Positions 16,336 through 26,539 of a stretch of 64,000 nt of DNA are shown one piece after another; the first letter of the stretch is position 1; each line of letters opens with the position of its first letter. The stretch is taken from NCBI GenBank assembly GCA_017853575.1, contig JAFMJI010000008.1:1-64000 (forward strand), read 5' to 3'. The translations under genes were made by a program, and so were the position numbers. Origin of the DNA: Chitinophagaceae bacterium. GTDB taxonomy: Bacteria > Bacteroidota > Bacteroidia > Chitinophagales > Chitinophagaceae. Below the pieces are notes generated by a model. It was not told where the DNA came from. It saw only the letters and a list, made by a program, of their open reading frames with translations, and searched no databases.

Positions 16336-19300
16336 TTATTCTTCTTCATCGAAGCTCATCACCTCTCTTGTTGTTTGCAACAACTCATATTCTTCCTTGC
16401 TTCCTACGATGAGACTTTCGTATTCTCTCAATCCAGTTCCAGCAGGGATATGGTGACCAGTGATTACGTTTTCTTTCAATCCGAGCATATCATCTGCTTT
16501 ACCTTGGATTGCCGCAGAAGAAAGTACTTTGGTTGTTTCCTGGAACGATGCCGCAGAGATCCAGCTTTGTGTACCCAAAGAAGCTTTGGTAATACCAAGC
16601 AAGACTGGTCTTGATGTAGCAGCGTGCGCATCACGGTATTCGGCCAATTTCTTATCTGCTCTGCGAAGAATTGAATTCTCTTCACGGATTTCACGCAAAC
16701 TTGCAATCTGACCTGCTTTCAACACTTCTGATTCTCCCGGATCAACTACTACCTTCTTATCGAAAATCCAGTCGTTCTCGATGTTAAAGTCGTAACGATC
16801 TTCAAGATCTCCTTCCAAGAAGCGAGTATCTCCTGGATCTACTATCTCAACTTTTCTCATCATCTGACGTACAATAACCTCGATATGCTTGTCGTTGATC
16901 TTAACACCTTGTAAGCGGTAAACTTCCTGAATTTCATTCACTACATATTCCTGAACAGCAAATGGACCTTTAATAGATAGGATATCTCCAGGAGCTACCT
17001 GACCATCAGACATTGGTGTACCAGCTTTCACGAAATCACCATCCTGAACGAGGATTTGTCTTGTAAGGGTGACAAGATATTTCTTGATTACTCCATCTTT
17101 TGCTTCTACAGTGATTTCACGGTTACCGCGTTTGATCGCACCAAAGCTTACCACACCATCAATTTCAGAAACGACAGCAGGGTTGCCAGGATTTCTTGCT
17201 TCAAACAATTCAGTTACACGTGGAAGACCACCCGTGATATCTCTCAGTTTACCCAAGATTCTTGGAATCTTCACCAATACCTGACCAGCAGTAACATCGT
17301 CTCCTTCTTCTATAACGATATGTGATCCAACTGGAAGGTTGTATGTTTTTTCATCCTTTCCAATTACTTTGATAGAAGGAATCTTGGTTTTATCTTTTGA
17401 TTCGATAACTACTTTCTCTCTGTGTCCAGTCTGCTCATCAGCCTCTTCGCGGAAAGTAACACCATCAATTACATTTTCAAATGCGATCTTACCTGCAATT
17501 TCTGCAACGACAACGTTGTTGAATGGATCCCATGTACAAATCACATCTCCTTTAGCTACTTTCTTGCCCTCAGTGATAGCAAGTGTAGAACCATAAGGAA
17601 CGTTATTGGTGATCAACACACGATCATTCTTCACATCCATGATACGCATTTCAGCAGTACGTCCGATGACAACCTGAACATCTTTCCCTTCGTTATTCTT
17701 AGCTTTTACAGTTCTTAATCCATCAAACTGCACAGTTCCTTCAAACTTGGCAGTGAGGTGAGATTCAACTGAAGCAGAACCTGCAACACCACCCACGTGG
17801 AATGTACGGAGCGTAAGCTGTGTACCAGGCTCACCAATTGATTGTGCAGCAATGATACCAACTGCATCACCTTTTTGGGCAATGTTTCCAGTTGCAAGGT
17901 TCAAGCCATAACATTTCACGCAACATCCACGCTTGCTTTCGCAAGTAAGTACTGAGCGAATTTCAATGGTCTCAATTCCTGCATCCTCAATTTTCCTCGC
18001 ATTGTCTTCATCAATTTTTTGTCCTGCTGCAACCAACAACGTATCAGAAGTTGGATCATAAACATCATGCAATGATGTTCTTCCAAGAATTCTATCATAC
18101 AATGGTTCAACAATATCTTCATTGTCTTTCAATGCACTTGTTGCAATACCTCTTAACGTTCCGCAATCCTCTTCTGAGATGATTACATCTTGCGCAACGT
18201 CCACCAAACGACGGGTCAAATAACCTGCATCTGCTGTTTTCAATGCTGTATCGGCCAAACCTTTACGTGCACCGTGTGTAGAGATGAAGTATTCCAATAC
18301 ACTCAAACCATCTTTAAAGTTTGAAAGGATTGGGTTTTCAATAATTTCAGATCCGGTAGAACCACTCTTTCTTGGCTTCGCCATCAAACCTCTTAATCCT
18401 GCCAACTGTTTAACCTGTTGCTTACTACCTCTCGCACCTGAATCAAGCATCATATAAACAGAGTTGAAGCCCTGCTTATCATCTGCCATTGCACGAATCA
18501 AGGTCTCAGTAACTTTGGTATCCACCCTAGACCAAATGTCAATGATCTGGTTGTAGCGTTCATTGTTGGTGATCAATCCCATATTATAATTGTCCCAAAC
18601 CTCCTGAACTTCAGATGAAGCCTGGTCAATCATGTCTTCTTTTTTCACTGGCAGTTGAAGATCCTGGATATTGAATGACAATCCACCACGGAATGCCATG
18701 CGGAATCCAAGTTCTTTGATGCTGTCAAGGAATTTTGCAGTGGTAGGAACATTGGTGATTTTGATGATGTCACCGATGATTTCACGGAGACTCTTCTTGG
18801 TCAACAATGCATTAACATATCCAACTTCAGCAGGTACTGCCTGGTTGAACAGCACACGTCCAACAGTTGTTTCAATGAGCTTCTTTTCAAGCTGACCATT
18901 GTCGTTTCTAACGTTGGCCTTTACTTTAATATAAGCATGCAAATCAACTCTGCCTTCGTTGTATGCGATGATAACTTCTTCTGCATTGTAGAAACGCATT
19001 CCTTCACCCTTCACAACATCTGTTGCTGTATTTCTTTTTCCTTTGGTAATATAATACAAACCAAGTACCATGTCCTGAGAAGGAAGTGTAATTGGTGTAC
19101 CATTTTGCGGGTTGAGGATGTTATGAGATGCGAGCATGAGCAATTGTGCTTCGAGTACGGCAGCATGGCTCAATGGTACATGCACCGCCATTTGGTCTCC
19201 ATCGAAGTCGGCGTTGAACGCAGAACATACCAATGGGTGCAGTTGAATTGCTTTTCCTTCAACCAATTTTGGCTGGAAAGCCTGAATGGATAAACGGTGC

Positions 19301-20628
19301 AATGTTGGGGCACGGTTTAACATTACAGGATGACCTTTCAATATGTTTTCGAGGATATCCCAAACAATAGCTTCCTTGCGATCAACAAGTTTACGCGCAG
19401 ATTTTACTGTTTTAACAATACCTCTTTCAATTAATTTTCTGATGATAAATGGCTTAAACAATTCTGCAGCCATATCTTTCGGTAATCCACATTCATGCAA
19501 TTTCAATTCAGGACCAACCACGATAACAGAACGACCTGAATAGTCAACACGTTTTCCCAACAAGTTCTGACGGAAACGTCCTTGTTTACCCTTCAATACA
19601 TCACTCAATGACTTCAACGCTCTTCCGCCTTCAGCTTTTACAGCATTTGATTTACGGCTGTTGTCGAATAGAGAATCAATTGCTTCTTGCAACATTCTCT
19701 TTTCATTACGAAGGATTACTTCAGGAGCTTTGATCTCCAACAAACGCTTCAAACGATTGTTTCTGATGATCACTCTTCTGTAAAGATCATTCAAGTCTGA
19801 TGAAGCAAAACGTCCACCATCCAAAGGAACCAATGGTCTCAATTCTGGTGGAATAACTGGAATGTATTGCATAACCATCCACTCAGGACGGTTTACGATT
19901 CTTGAATTTGCATCGCGGAATGATTCTACTACGCTCAAACGCTTCAATGCATCAGCTTTACGCTGTTGTGAAGTTTCTGTTGCAGCAGCATTTCTCAATG
20001 TATAGCTGAGAGAATCCAATTCAATTCTCAACAACAAATCATGTACTGCTTCAGAACCCATCTTGGCGATGAATTTCTGGGGATCTTCATCAGGCAAGTA
20101 TTGGTTTTCTTTTGGAAGTGTATCCAAAATATCGAGGTATTCTTCTTCAGTAAGCAAATCGCCTTGCTTTTTGCCTTTGTCTTCCAAAATACCCGGTTGA
20201 ATCACTACGAATCTTTCGTAGTAGATGATGCTCTCCAATTTTTTAGAACTGATACCCAACAAGTATCCAATTTTGTTTGGCAAACTTTTGAAATACCAAA
20301 TATGTACGACTGGAACAACCAATTTGATGTGACCCATTCTCTCTCTACGCACTTTCTTCTCTGTAACTTCAACACCACATCTGTCGCATACAATGCCTTT
20401 GTACCTGATTCTCTTATACTTTCCGCATGCACATTCGTAGTCTTTCACAGGACCGAAAATCTTTTCACAGAAAAGTCCATCTCTTTCAGGCTTGTAGGTT
20501 CTGTAGTTGATGGTTTCAGGTTTCAATACTTCACCAAAAGACCTGTCTAGGATGGAATCCGGAGAGGCAAGGCTGATGGTAATCTTGGAGAATTGAGATC
20601 TTGGACGGTTGTCTTTTTTGATAGCCAT
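16336..20628 (-). CDS. rpoC: DNA-directed RNA polymerase subunit beta'
   Basis: The complete 1430-residue beta' subunit. The N-terminal zinc ribbon has Cys66, Cys68, Cys81 and Cys84; the catalytic NADFDGD loop is at residues 472-478; the second zinc site [11 protein letters not shown] lies in the C-terminal half. Length and order match other Bacteroidota. In nearly all bacteria rpoC follows rpoB directly. Here the gene upstream is an unrelated helical protein, and a 216-base non-coding stretch with a good promoter lies between, so rpoC is transcribed separately from rpoB. The downstream neighbour is an OmpH-family gene behind a terminator. Confidence 0.98.
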   Translation of the reverse strand: MAIKKDNRPRSQFSKITISLASPDSILDRSFGEVLKPETINYRTYKPERDGLFCEKIFGPVKDYECACGKYKRIRYKGIVCDRCGVEVTEKKVRRERMGHIKLVVPVVHIWYFKSLPNKIGYLLGISSKKLESIIYYERFVVIQPGILEDKGKKQGDLLTEEEYLDILDTLPKENQYLPDEDPQKFIAKMGSEAVHDLLLRIELDSLSYTLRNAAATETSQQRKADALKRLSVVESFRDANSRIVNRPEWMVMQYIPVIPPELRPLVPLDGGRFASSDLNDLYRRVIIRNNRLKRLLEIKAPEVILRNEKRMLQEAIDSLFDNSRKSNAVKAEGGRALKSLSDVLKGKQGRFRQNLLGKRVDYSGRSVIVVGPELKLHECGLPKDMAAELFKPFIIRKLIERGIVKTVKSARKLVDRKEAIVWDILENILKGHPVMLNRAPTLHRLSIQAFQPKLVEGKAIQLHPLVCSAFNADFDGDQMAVHVPLSHAAVLEAQLLMLASHNILNPQNGTPITLPSQDMVLGLYYITKGKRNTATDVVKGEGMRFYNAEEVIIAYNEGRVDLHAYIKVKANVRNDNGQLEKKLIETTVGRVLFNQAVPAEVGYVNALLTKKSLREIIGDIIKITNVPTTAKFLDSIKELGFRMAFRGGLSFNIQDLQLPVKKEDMIDQASSEVQEVWDNYNMGLITNNERYNQIIDIWSRVDTKVTETLIRAMADDKQGFNSVYMMLDSGARGSKQQVKQLAGLRGLMAKPRKSGSTGSEIIENPILSNFKDGLSVLEYFISTHGARKGLADTALKTADAGYLTRRLVDVAQDVIISEEDCGTLRGIATSALKDNEDIVEPLYDRILGRTSLHDVYDPTSDTLLVAAGQKIDEDNARKIEDAGIETIEIRSVLTCESKRGCCVKCYGLNLATGNIAQKGDAVGIIAAQSIGEPGTQLTLRTFHVGGVAGSASVESHLTAKFEGTVQFDGLRTVKAKNNEGKDVQVVIGRTAEMRIMDVKNDRVLITNNVPYGSTLAITEGKKVAKGDVICTWDPFNNVVVAEIAGKIAFENVIDGVTFREEADEQTGHREKVVIESKDKTKIPSIKVIGKDEKTYNLPVGSHIVIEEGDDVTAGQVLVKIPRILGKLRDITGGLPRVTELFEARNPGNPAVVSEIDGVVSFGAIKRGNREITVEAKDGVIKKYLVTLTRQILVQDGDFVKAGTPMSDGQVAPGDILSIKGPFAVQEYVVNEIQEVYRLQGVKINDKHIEVIVRQMMRKVEIVDPGDTRFLEGDLEDRYDFNIENDWIFDKKVVVDPGESEVLKAGQIASLREIREENSILRRADKKLAEYRDAHAATSRPVLLGITKASLGTQSWISAASFQETTKVLSSAAIQGKADDMLGLKENVITGHHIPAGTGLREYESLIVGSKEEYELLQTTREVMSFDEEE

Positions 20629-20677
20629 AATAGATATCTGTTTTTACATCGCATACTTCGCATAAAACAATCCCATC

Positions 20678-20720
20678 AAGGCCATGAAAAGCCTTTCAAA
20701 TGTTATTGACAATCAATAAC
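20678..20720 (-). promoter_or_regulatory. Hairpins in the rpoC leader
   Basis: The rpoC leader, about 138 bases long, contains a perfect 8-bp hairpin GTTATTGA / TCAATAAC with a three-base loop (20702-20720) and a 5-bp one AAGGC / GCCTT (20678-20695). Neither is followed by a T-run, so they do not look like terminators. The rest of the gap between rpoC and the next gene holds no reading frame that I can support. Confidence 0.4.
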
Positions 20721-20771
20721 TTACGAGCAAACAAGATTGGAAAAATACGGGCATGCCAAATTTAAGGAGGG

Positions 20772-20801
20772 CAAAGGTAGCAAAAACGCAACAATTTTCA
20801 A
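20772..20801 (-). promoter_or_regulatory. rpoC promoter
   Basis: On the minus strand TTG (20799-20801) lies 19 bases before an exact TACCTTTG (20772-20779), a full match to the Bacteroidota vegetative promoter. It is in the gap between rpoC and the preceding gene, as needed for an rpoC transcript independent of rpoB. Confidence 0.7.
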
Positions 20802-20844
20802 TAAAATTCTTCGATTTTGCAGTTAAGTAATAATGATGGGTTTT

Positions 20845-22389
20845 TTAGGAGTTCCTTTCCCGGAATTTTTCTGCAATAATAGCCTGAACCGGCACCCCTT
20901 TCAATTTACTCTCCAGCCAGGACAAAATATCAAGATAAAGGAAAGACCTTGCCTCTAATGGATTGTTTTCCAATGGTTTAAGTTCATCAAACAGAAGTTG
21001 TAAGTGCTCGTTCATTTCCTTCCTCGAAAGAGAAAATACTTTTCTCAAAAAAGCGAAAATGCTGGTTTCGACAGAACTAAGGTTTTTCATATTCGACATG
21101 AATCGATAAACAGATTTTACCTGGCTCTCAATGATCATATCATTCCCCAATTCATAATGGCTGATCAAATGCAATAAACGGGCATAACACTGGATGTCTG
21201 TTCGAAGATCAGCTTTCCAATGAATGATTTTATTTAAGTATTCAACGGCCTTTGCATAATCACCATATCCGAAATACATGCATGCAATTTTGTAGTAGAA
21301 AACAAGCGTTCGATGTTTATCCAATTGCAACTCATAAGTCTGTAATTTTTCTTCGATTTCTGGAACGAGTTTCAATCCCTCAGAAAAACTTCCCTGTAAA
21401 AAATGTTTATTGATTTTTGCCAGATACAAATAAACAAATCCCTGAACGCTGTTGTTAATATTTGCCTCTCCTTCTTTGGAACTACAAAATGCGGAGAAGC
21501 GCTCTAAATCAGTTTCAAATTTTTTATCATTCCTCAACATGAAATGGGCATTCAACAAATTGTGCATGCCCTTGATGAATTGTTGAGGTTCTACTTTGAT
21601 CATGTTGGGCTCTTTTTCAAACAAGTCAACCCATCTTGCACAATGCTTGTAGTAAGACAACATGTCTTGTAGTATAAATCCATACCAGGCCTGACTTTGG
21701 CTCAAATAAAGCTTTTCATAAAATCCTGTAAATTCTACTGCATCTTCAGGCATATTTTGTTGATAAAACTGTTTTATAGATGCAACATCTTTTTCATCAC
21801 GAACATGCCCGTTCTTAATGTACCAACCATACAATTGCAAAGCAAGATTGCTTAGTTTTCCAACCATGGAGAGTCGAGCACTCAAGTCATTCATTTCCCC
21901 TGCCAATATTTCTGCACGGTCATCAAAGCTTCTTGTTATATGTAATGTTTCTATTTTCTTTTCAAAGAACAAGGCCTGTACCCAGAAGGTTATTTGATTG
22001 TAACTATTGGCAAGCTCCTTGATCTTTTGTAAAATTTTTAAACTCTGATGATATAATCCTTTGTTGTATAAAATTCTTGCATGATCCAACATTTCATGCA
22101 ATTGGATATCAACAGATTGATCATTTCGAATCAACCGCAAGCTTGTTAAAATCTGTTTGTAGAGGTGTGCCTTTAAATTGGAAAGCTGTTGTTTTTGGAT
22201 GGATGGGTTTTTCTTTAAAATGGATTCTTCATCATATACATCCATCTTATCAATGGCATCAAACAATGTGATGATTTTAAGTTCATCTGAGGAAATATTT
22301 CTACTCACATAGAGTTTAAAATTCCTTTTCTCCCCTTTTTCAAGGGTTTTAATGAGCTGAAACAATTCATCTGCTTGTCTGTTGGGCAT
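20845..22389 (-). CDS. Conserved helical protein of unknown function (TPR-like)
   Basis: I do not recognise a named family. The 514-residue product has no signal peptide or membrane segment and is predicted almost wholly helical. Residues 105-460 have spacing and composition like degenerate tetratricopeptide repeats (for example ILYNKGLYHQSLKILQKIKELA and YGDYAKAVEYLNKIIHWKA), which usually mediate protein contacts. The first 90 residues form a separate charged helical segment (ADELFQLIKTLEKGEKRNF, then KKNPSIQKQQLSNLKAHLY). It lies upstream of rpoC on the same strand, where rpoB would normally be, and is divergent from leuA. Confidence 0.7.
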   Translation of the reverse strand: MPNRQADELFQLIKTLEKGEKRNFKLYVSRNISSDELKIITLFDAIDKMDVYDEESILKKNPSIQKQQLSNLKAHLYKQILTSLRLIRNDQSVDIQLHEMLDHARILYNKGLYHQSLKILQKIKELANSYNQITFWVQALFFEKKIETLHITRSFDDRAEILAGEMNDLSARLSMVGKLSNLALQLYGWYIKNGHVRDEKDVASIKQFYQQNMPEDAVEFTGFYEKLYLSQSQAWYGFILQDMLSYYKHCARWVDLFEKEPNMIKVEPQQFIKGMHNLLNAHFMLRNDKKFETDLERFSAFCSSKEGEANINNSVQGFVYLYLAKINKHFLQGSFSEGLKLVPEIEEKLQTYELQLDKHRTLVFYYKIACMYFGYGDYAKAVEYLNKIIHWKADLRTDIQCYARLLHLISHYELGNDMIIESQVKSVYRFMSNMKNLSSVETSIFAFLRKVFSLSRKEMNEHLQLLFDELKPLENNPLEARSFLYLDILSWLESKLKGVPVQAIIAEKFRERNS

Positions 22390-22413
22390 CGTAATTATCT
22401 TTCGGCAAAATCC

Positions 22414-22443
22414 TTGTCAATCAAGGCTTTTATGATGATTTTG
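22414..22443 (+). promoter_or_regulatory. Candidate promoter of the leu-ilv operon
   Basis: TTG (22414-22416) and TGATTTTG (22436-22443, seven of eight matches to TAnnTTTG) are 19 bases apart. The leader of about 115 bases would contain a small perfect hairpin AACCCA-TTT-TGGGTT (22467-22481), which is too weak and lacks the T-run of a terminator. Confidence 0.45.
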
Positions 22444-22561
22444 GGATTTTACAAAGCGTAAATTACAACCCATTTTGGGTTATTTAAAAGAAATGGTAAA
22501 GTTAAATTCGTAGACAGCCGAAAAAAGGCAATCAATATTTACAAGGATAAACATTGAATGT

Positions 22562-23722
22562 ATGACCGAGGAAAAGATTTTCATATTTGATACAACCCTC
22601 AGAGACGGAGAGCAGGTACCAGGTTGCAAATTGAACACAAAAGAAAAAATTGAACTGGCGCTGGCACTGGAAGACCTGGGAGTAGATATCATCGAAGCTG
22701 GCTTCCCAATTTCAAGTCCGGGAGACTTTGAATCCGTTTCAGAAATCTCTAAAATCATCAAAAAGTCTGCTGTCTGTGCATTAAGTAGAGCGGTTCAAAA
22801 AGATATAGAAGCAGCAGGGGAAGCACTTAAACATGCAAAAAACGGAAGAATTCATACGGGTATTGGCACATCAGATTCACATATCAAAAGTAAGTTCAAC
22901 AGCAATAGGGAGGATATTTTGCAACGCGCAGTTCAGGCTGTAAAATGGGCAAAGAAGTATACTGACAATATCGAGTTTTATGCAGAAGATGCAGGTAGAA
23001 CAGAAAACGAATATCTAGCACGGGTCATTGAAGCGGTGATTGCAGCAGGTGCAACAACGGTAAATATTCCAGATACGACAGGCTATTGCCTTCCTCATCA
23101 GTATGGCGAGAAAATAAAGTTCCTGATGGAGAATGTAAAAAACATTGATAAAGCAGTTGTATCCTGCCATTGCCACAATGACCTTGGACTTGCTACTGCA
23201 AATGCAATTTCAGGAGTGATGAATGGTGCAAGACAAATTGAATGTACAATCAATGGACTTGGTGAAAGAGCTGGCAATACATCTTTGGAAGAAGTGGTGA
23301 TGGTGTTGAAACAACATCCTTATCTCGGAATATACACAGATATCAATGCATCCAAATTAAATCCAATGAGTCGCCTGGTATCAGATACCATGCGAATGCC
23401 GGTTCAACCAAACAAAGCAATCGTTGGAGCAAATGCATTCTCACATTCATCAGGAATTCACCAAGATGGATTTTTAAAAGATGCACAAACATATGAGATC
23501 ATTCGTCCTGAAGAAGTTGGCGCTGAAACATCAAAAATTGTTCTAACTGCCAGAAGTGGAAGATCCGCACTTGCCTATCGTTTGAAAAACCTTGGACATG
23601 ATTTCGACAGAAATGATGTGGATGTTTTGTATGACAATTTTCTTCAATTGGCCGACAAGCTGAAAGAAGTAAAAGATGAAGATTTACAGACATTATCAAA
23701 TCAATATATCGCTTCAAAATAA
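22562..23722 (+). CDS. leuA: 2-isopropylmalate synthase, short form
   Basis: The enzyme condenses acetyl-CoA with 2-oxoisovalerate, the first committed step of leucine synthesis. [13 protein letters not shown] at the N-terminus and the metal-binding [13 protein letters not shown] are those of the HMGL-like TIM barrel (about residues 1-275), followed by a helical region with [14 protein letters not shown]. At 386 residues it ends where the roughly 120-residue C-terminal leucine-binding domain of long LeuA would begin, so the usual feedback domain is absent. Homocitrate or citramalate synthase would be alternatives, but the neighbours leuB and ilvDBNC favour leucine synthesis. It is first in a six-gene operon, and leuB starts directly after its stop. 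Confidence 0.88.
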   Translation: MTEEKIFIFDTTLRDGEQVPGCKLNTKEKIELALALEDLGVDIIEAGFPISSPGDFESVSEISKIIKKSAVCALSRAVQKDIEAAGEALKHAKNGRIHTGIGTSDSHIKSKFNSNREDILQRAVQAVKWAKKYTDNIEFYAEDAGRTENEYLARVIEAVIAAGATTVNIPDTTGYCLPHQYGEKIKFLMENVKNIDKAVVSCHCHNDLGLATANAISGVMNGARQIECTINGLGERAGNTSLEEVVMVLKQHPYLGIYTDINASKLNPMSRLVSDTMRMPVQPNKAIVGANAFSHSSGIHQDGFLKDAQTYEIIRPEEVGAETSKIVLTARSGRSALAYRLKNLGHDFDRNDVDVLYDNFLQLADKLKEVKDEDLQTLSNQYIASK

Positions 23723-24844
23723 ATGGGAATTCAAAAACAAATAGCTGTATTGCCTGGGGATGGAATTGGTCCGGAAGTTACCAACCAAGCGGTTCGTGTT
23801 CTAGATACCGTCGCCAAAAAATACCATCATCAATTTTCATTTCAGTTTGCATTGATGGGAGCAGATGCGATTGATAAAACTGGTGACCCATTACCTGAAT
23901 CAACTCTGCAACTTTGCAAAACAAGCGATGCTGTTTTGTTTGGAGCTGTTGGCCATCCAAAATATGACCAGGACCCAGATGCAAAAGTCAGACCAGAACA
24001 GGGTTTGCTGAAACTGAGAAAAGAACTTGGACTATTTGCAAATATTCGTCCAGTTACAACATATACTTCGTTGCATCATCTCTCCCCGATCAAATCGAAT
24101 TTGCTTGAACATGTTGATTTTGAAATTTTCAGAGAGCTGACGGGAGGAATATATTTTGGAAAGAAAGAATTATCTACTGATGGTAAATCAGCAACGGATA
24201 CTTGCACCTATCATGTTGATGAGATTGCCAGAGTTGCTCATCTTGCATTCAAGCGTGCTCAACAGAGAAAAAGAAAACTTACGCTGGTTGATAAAGCGAA
24301 TGTCCTGGAAACATCAAGGCTTTGGAGAAAAACAGTCAATGACATTTCAACTTCATACCCAGAAGTTGAAGTGCATCAAATGTTTGTTGACAATGCTGCC
24401 ATGCAATTGATCATCAATCCTGCACAGTTTGATGTAATTCTTACTGAGAACATGTTTGGAGATATTTTAAGTGATGAAGCAAGTGTACTTGCTGGATCAC
24501 TTGGATTACTACCATCTGCCTCCATTGGATCAGGAACCGCTTTGTTTGAGCCTATTCATGGTTCCTATCCACAAGCTGCAGGCAGAGACATTGCTAATCC
24601 AACAGGAGCAATTCTTTCAGCAGCCTTGATGCTGGATCATTTTGGTTTACATCAGGAGGCATCAGAACTAAGGAGTGGAATTGAATGGACCATTTCCAAT
24701 TCTTTTGTAACAATGGATATCGATCCCATCAATTTTTATTTCACTTCCACCATCGGTGAACTGGTTTGTGATTTTATCATGAACAGAGTAGAAGATGCCA
24801 TTCATAAAGCAAACATTCAATTAAGAAAATCAACCATAATATAA
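23723..24844 (+). CDS. leuB: 3-isopropylmalate dehydrogenase
   Basis: It oxidises and decarboxylates 3-isopropylmalate with NAD+ to 2-oxoisocaproate. LPGDGIGPEV opens the protein; TENMFGDILSDEAS and GTALFEPIHGSYPQAAG are the substrate-metal and cofactor-binding motifs. At 373 residues it has the usual length. The ATG follows the leuA stop with no gap. leuC and leuD, which supply its substrate, are not in this window. Confidence 0.95.
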   Translation: MGIQKQIAVLPGDGIGPEVTNQAVRVLDTVAKKYHHQFSFQFALMGADAIDKTGDPLPESTLQLCKTSDAVLFGAVGHPKYDQDPDAKVRPEQGLLKLRKELGLFANIRPVTTYTSLHHLSPIKSNLLEHVDFEIFRELTGGIYFGKKELSTDGKSATDTCTYHVDEIARVAHLAFKRAQQRKRKLTLVDKANVLETSRLWRKTVNDISTSYPEVEVHQMFVDNAAMQLIINPAQFDVILTENMFGDILSDEASVLAGSLGLLPSASIGSGTALFEPIHGSYPQAAGRDIANPTGAILSAALMLDHFGLHQEASELRSGIEWTISNSFVTMDIDPINFYFTSTIGELVCDFIMNRVEDAIHKANIQLRKSTII

Positions 24845-24853
24845 CTGACCAAT

Positions 24854-26533
24854 ATGGCAGAATTAAATAAATACAGTAAAACCATCACCCTTGATCCAAC
24901 GCAACCTGCTGCTCAAGCGATGTTTTATGGCATTGGTTTAACCGATGCAGATTTGCAAAAAGCACAGGTTGGTATTGCAAGCATGGGTTATGATGGAAAT
25001 ACTTGCAACATGCATTTAAATGAACTTGCAGCCATCGTGAAAAAAAGTATTTGGGAGAATGATTTGGTGGGACTCACCTTTCACACGATTGGCGTAAGTG
25101 ATGGCATGTCGAATGGAACAGATGGGATGAGATATTCTTTGGTGAGCAGAGATGTAATAGCTGATTCAATAGAAACAGTGTGTGGTGCACAATATTATGA
25201 TGGATTGATTACCGTTCCTGGATGTGACAAAAATATGCCCGGTTCCATCATGGCCATGGGTAGATTGAATAGACCATCCATCATGGTTTATGGCGGAACG
25301 ATTGCCCCAGGACATTATAAAGGTGAGGATCTGAATATTGTATCTGCATTTGAAGCATTGGGTAAAAAAATTGCAGGTCAGTTGGACGAAGCCGATTTCA
25401 AAGGTATTGTCATGCATTCTTGTCCGGGTGCAGGCGCCTGTGGAGGAATGTATACTGCAAATACAATGGCATCCGCTATCGAGGCAATGGGAATGAGTCT
25501 TCCCTACTCTTCTTCCAATCCTGCACTGAGTGAAGATAAAAAGAGAGAATGTGCAGAGGCTGGAAAAGCCATCAGGGTGTTGTTGGAAAAAGACATCAAG
25601 CCATCAGATATCATGACACGCAAAGCATTTGAAAATGCATTGACGATCATTATGTCATTAGGCGGTTCAACGAATGCTGTATTGCATTTAATTGCAATGG
25701 CACATAGTGTGGGTTTGAAATTAACACAGGATGATGTGCAGGCAGTAAGTGATAAAGTGCCTGTGATAGCAGATTTCAAACCAAGTGGAAAATACCTGAT
25801 GGAGGATCTACATAACATTGGCGGTGTTCCACTCGTAATGAAGTACTTATTGAAAAAAGGATTGATTCATGGTGATTGCTTAACTGTAACAAGTAAGACA
25901 GTTGCAGAGAACCTTGAAAATATTCAAGACATCGAATTTGATCAACAGAAAATTATTCTGCCATTAGAAAAACCCATCAAAGCAACTGGTCATCTTCAAA
26001 TTTTGTATGGAAATATTGCTGAAGGAGGAAGTGTTGCTAAAATAAGTGGAAAAGAAGGAGAAAAATTTGTTGGTCCAGCAAGGGTTTTCAATGGTGAGAA
26101 AGATCTCATCAATGGAATCAGCAGTGGACGAGTAAAAAAGGGTGATGTCGTAGTCATAAGATATGTTGGTCCGAAAGGAGCTCCTGGAATGCCCGAAATG
26201 CTGAAACCCACATCAGCCATTATTGGCGCTGGATTGGGCAAAGAAGTTGCATTGATTACAGATGGCAGATTCAGTGGAGGCACCCATGGATTTGTAGTTG
26301 GTCACATTACACCTGAAGCATTTGAAGGTGGTATGCTCGCATTCATACACGATGATGATATTATAGAAATTGATGCTTCTAAAAATACCATCAACGTAAA
26401 AATAGAAGAGCATACTATAAACGCCAGAAAACAAGCATGGCAGAAGCCAGCTCTCTCCGTAACAAAAGGCATTCTGTATAAATATGCAAAACAAGTTACT
26501 ACAGCTGCTGAAGGTTGCATAACTGATAAATAA
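24854..26533 (+). CDS. ilvD: Dihydroxy-acid dehydratase
   Basis: It dehydrates dihydroxy-isovalerate and -methylvalerate to the 2-oxo acids in valine and isoleucine synthesis. The iron-sulfur ligands Cys51 (GNTCNMH), Cys124 (PGCDKNMPG) and Cys196 ([14 protein letters not shown]) are in place. At 559 residues it is full length, of the IlvD rather than the sugar-acid dehydratase branch. It starts nine bases after leuB. Confidence 0.95.
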   Translation: MAELNKYSKTITLDPTQPAAQAMFYGIGLTDADLQKAQVGIASMGYDGNTCNMHLNELAAIVKKSIWENDLVGLTFHTIGVSDGMSNGTDGMRYSLVSRDVIADSIETVCGAQYYDGLITVPGCDKNMPGSIMAMGRLNRPSIMVYGGTIAPGHYKGEDLNIVSAFEALGKKIAGQLDEADFKGIVMHSCPGAGACGGMYTANTMASAIEAMGMSLPYSSSNPALSEDKKRECAEAGKAIRVLLEKDIKPSDIMTRKAFENALTIIMSLGGSTNAVLHLIAMAHSVGLKLTQDDVQAVSDKVPVIADFKPSGKYLMEDLHNIGGVPLVMKYLLKKGLIHGDCLTVTSKTVAENLENIQDIEFDQQKIILPLEKPIKATGHLQILYGNIAEGGSVAKISGKEGEKFVGPARVFNGEKDLINGISSGRVKKGDVVVIRYVGPKGAPGMPEMLKPTSAIIGAGLGKEVALITDGRFSGGTHGFVVGHITPEAFEGGMLAFIHDDDIIEIDASKNTINVKIEEHTINARKQAWQKPALSVTKGILYKYAKQVTTAAEGCITDK

Positions 26534-26539
26534 ATTGAA

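Noticed and set aside
20041-20550. A 169-codon open frame antisense to rpoC
   Set aside because: Lies wholly within the conserved N-terminal part of rpoC and encodes a Phe/Ser-rich sequence typical of antisense frames.
22432-22461. A nine-codon frame (MMILGFYKA) upstream of leuA as a leucine/isoleucine leader peptide
   Set aside because: It overlaps the predicted -7 element and so would not be fully transcribed; it has one Leu and one Ile codon, and the hairpin after it (22467-22481) has no T-run.
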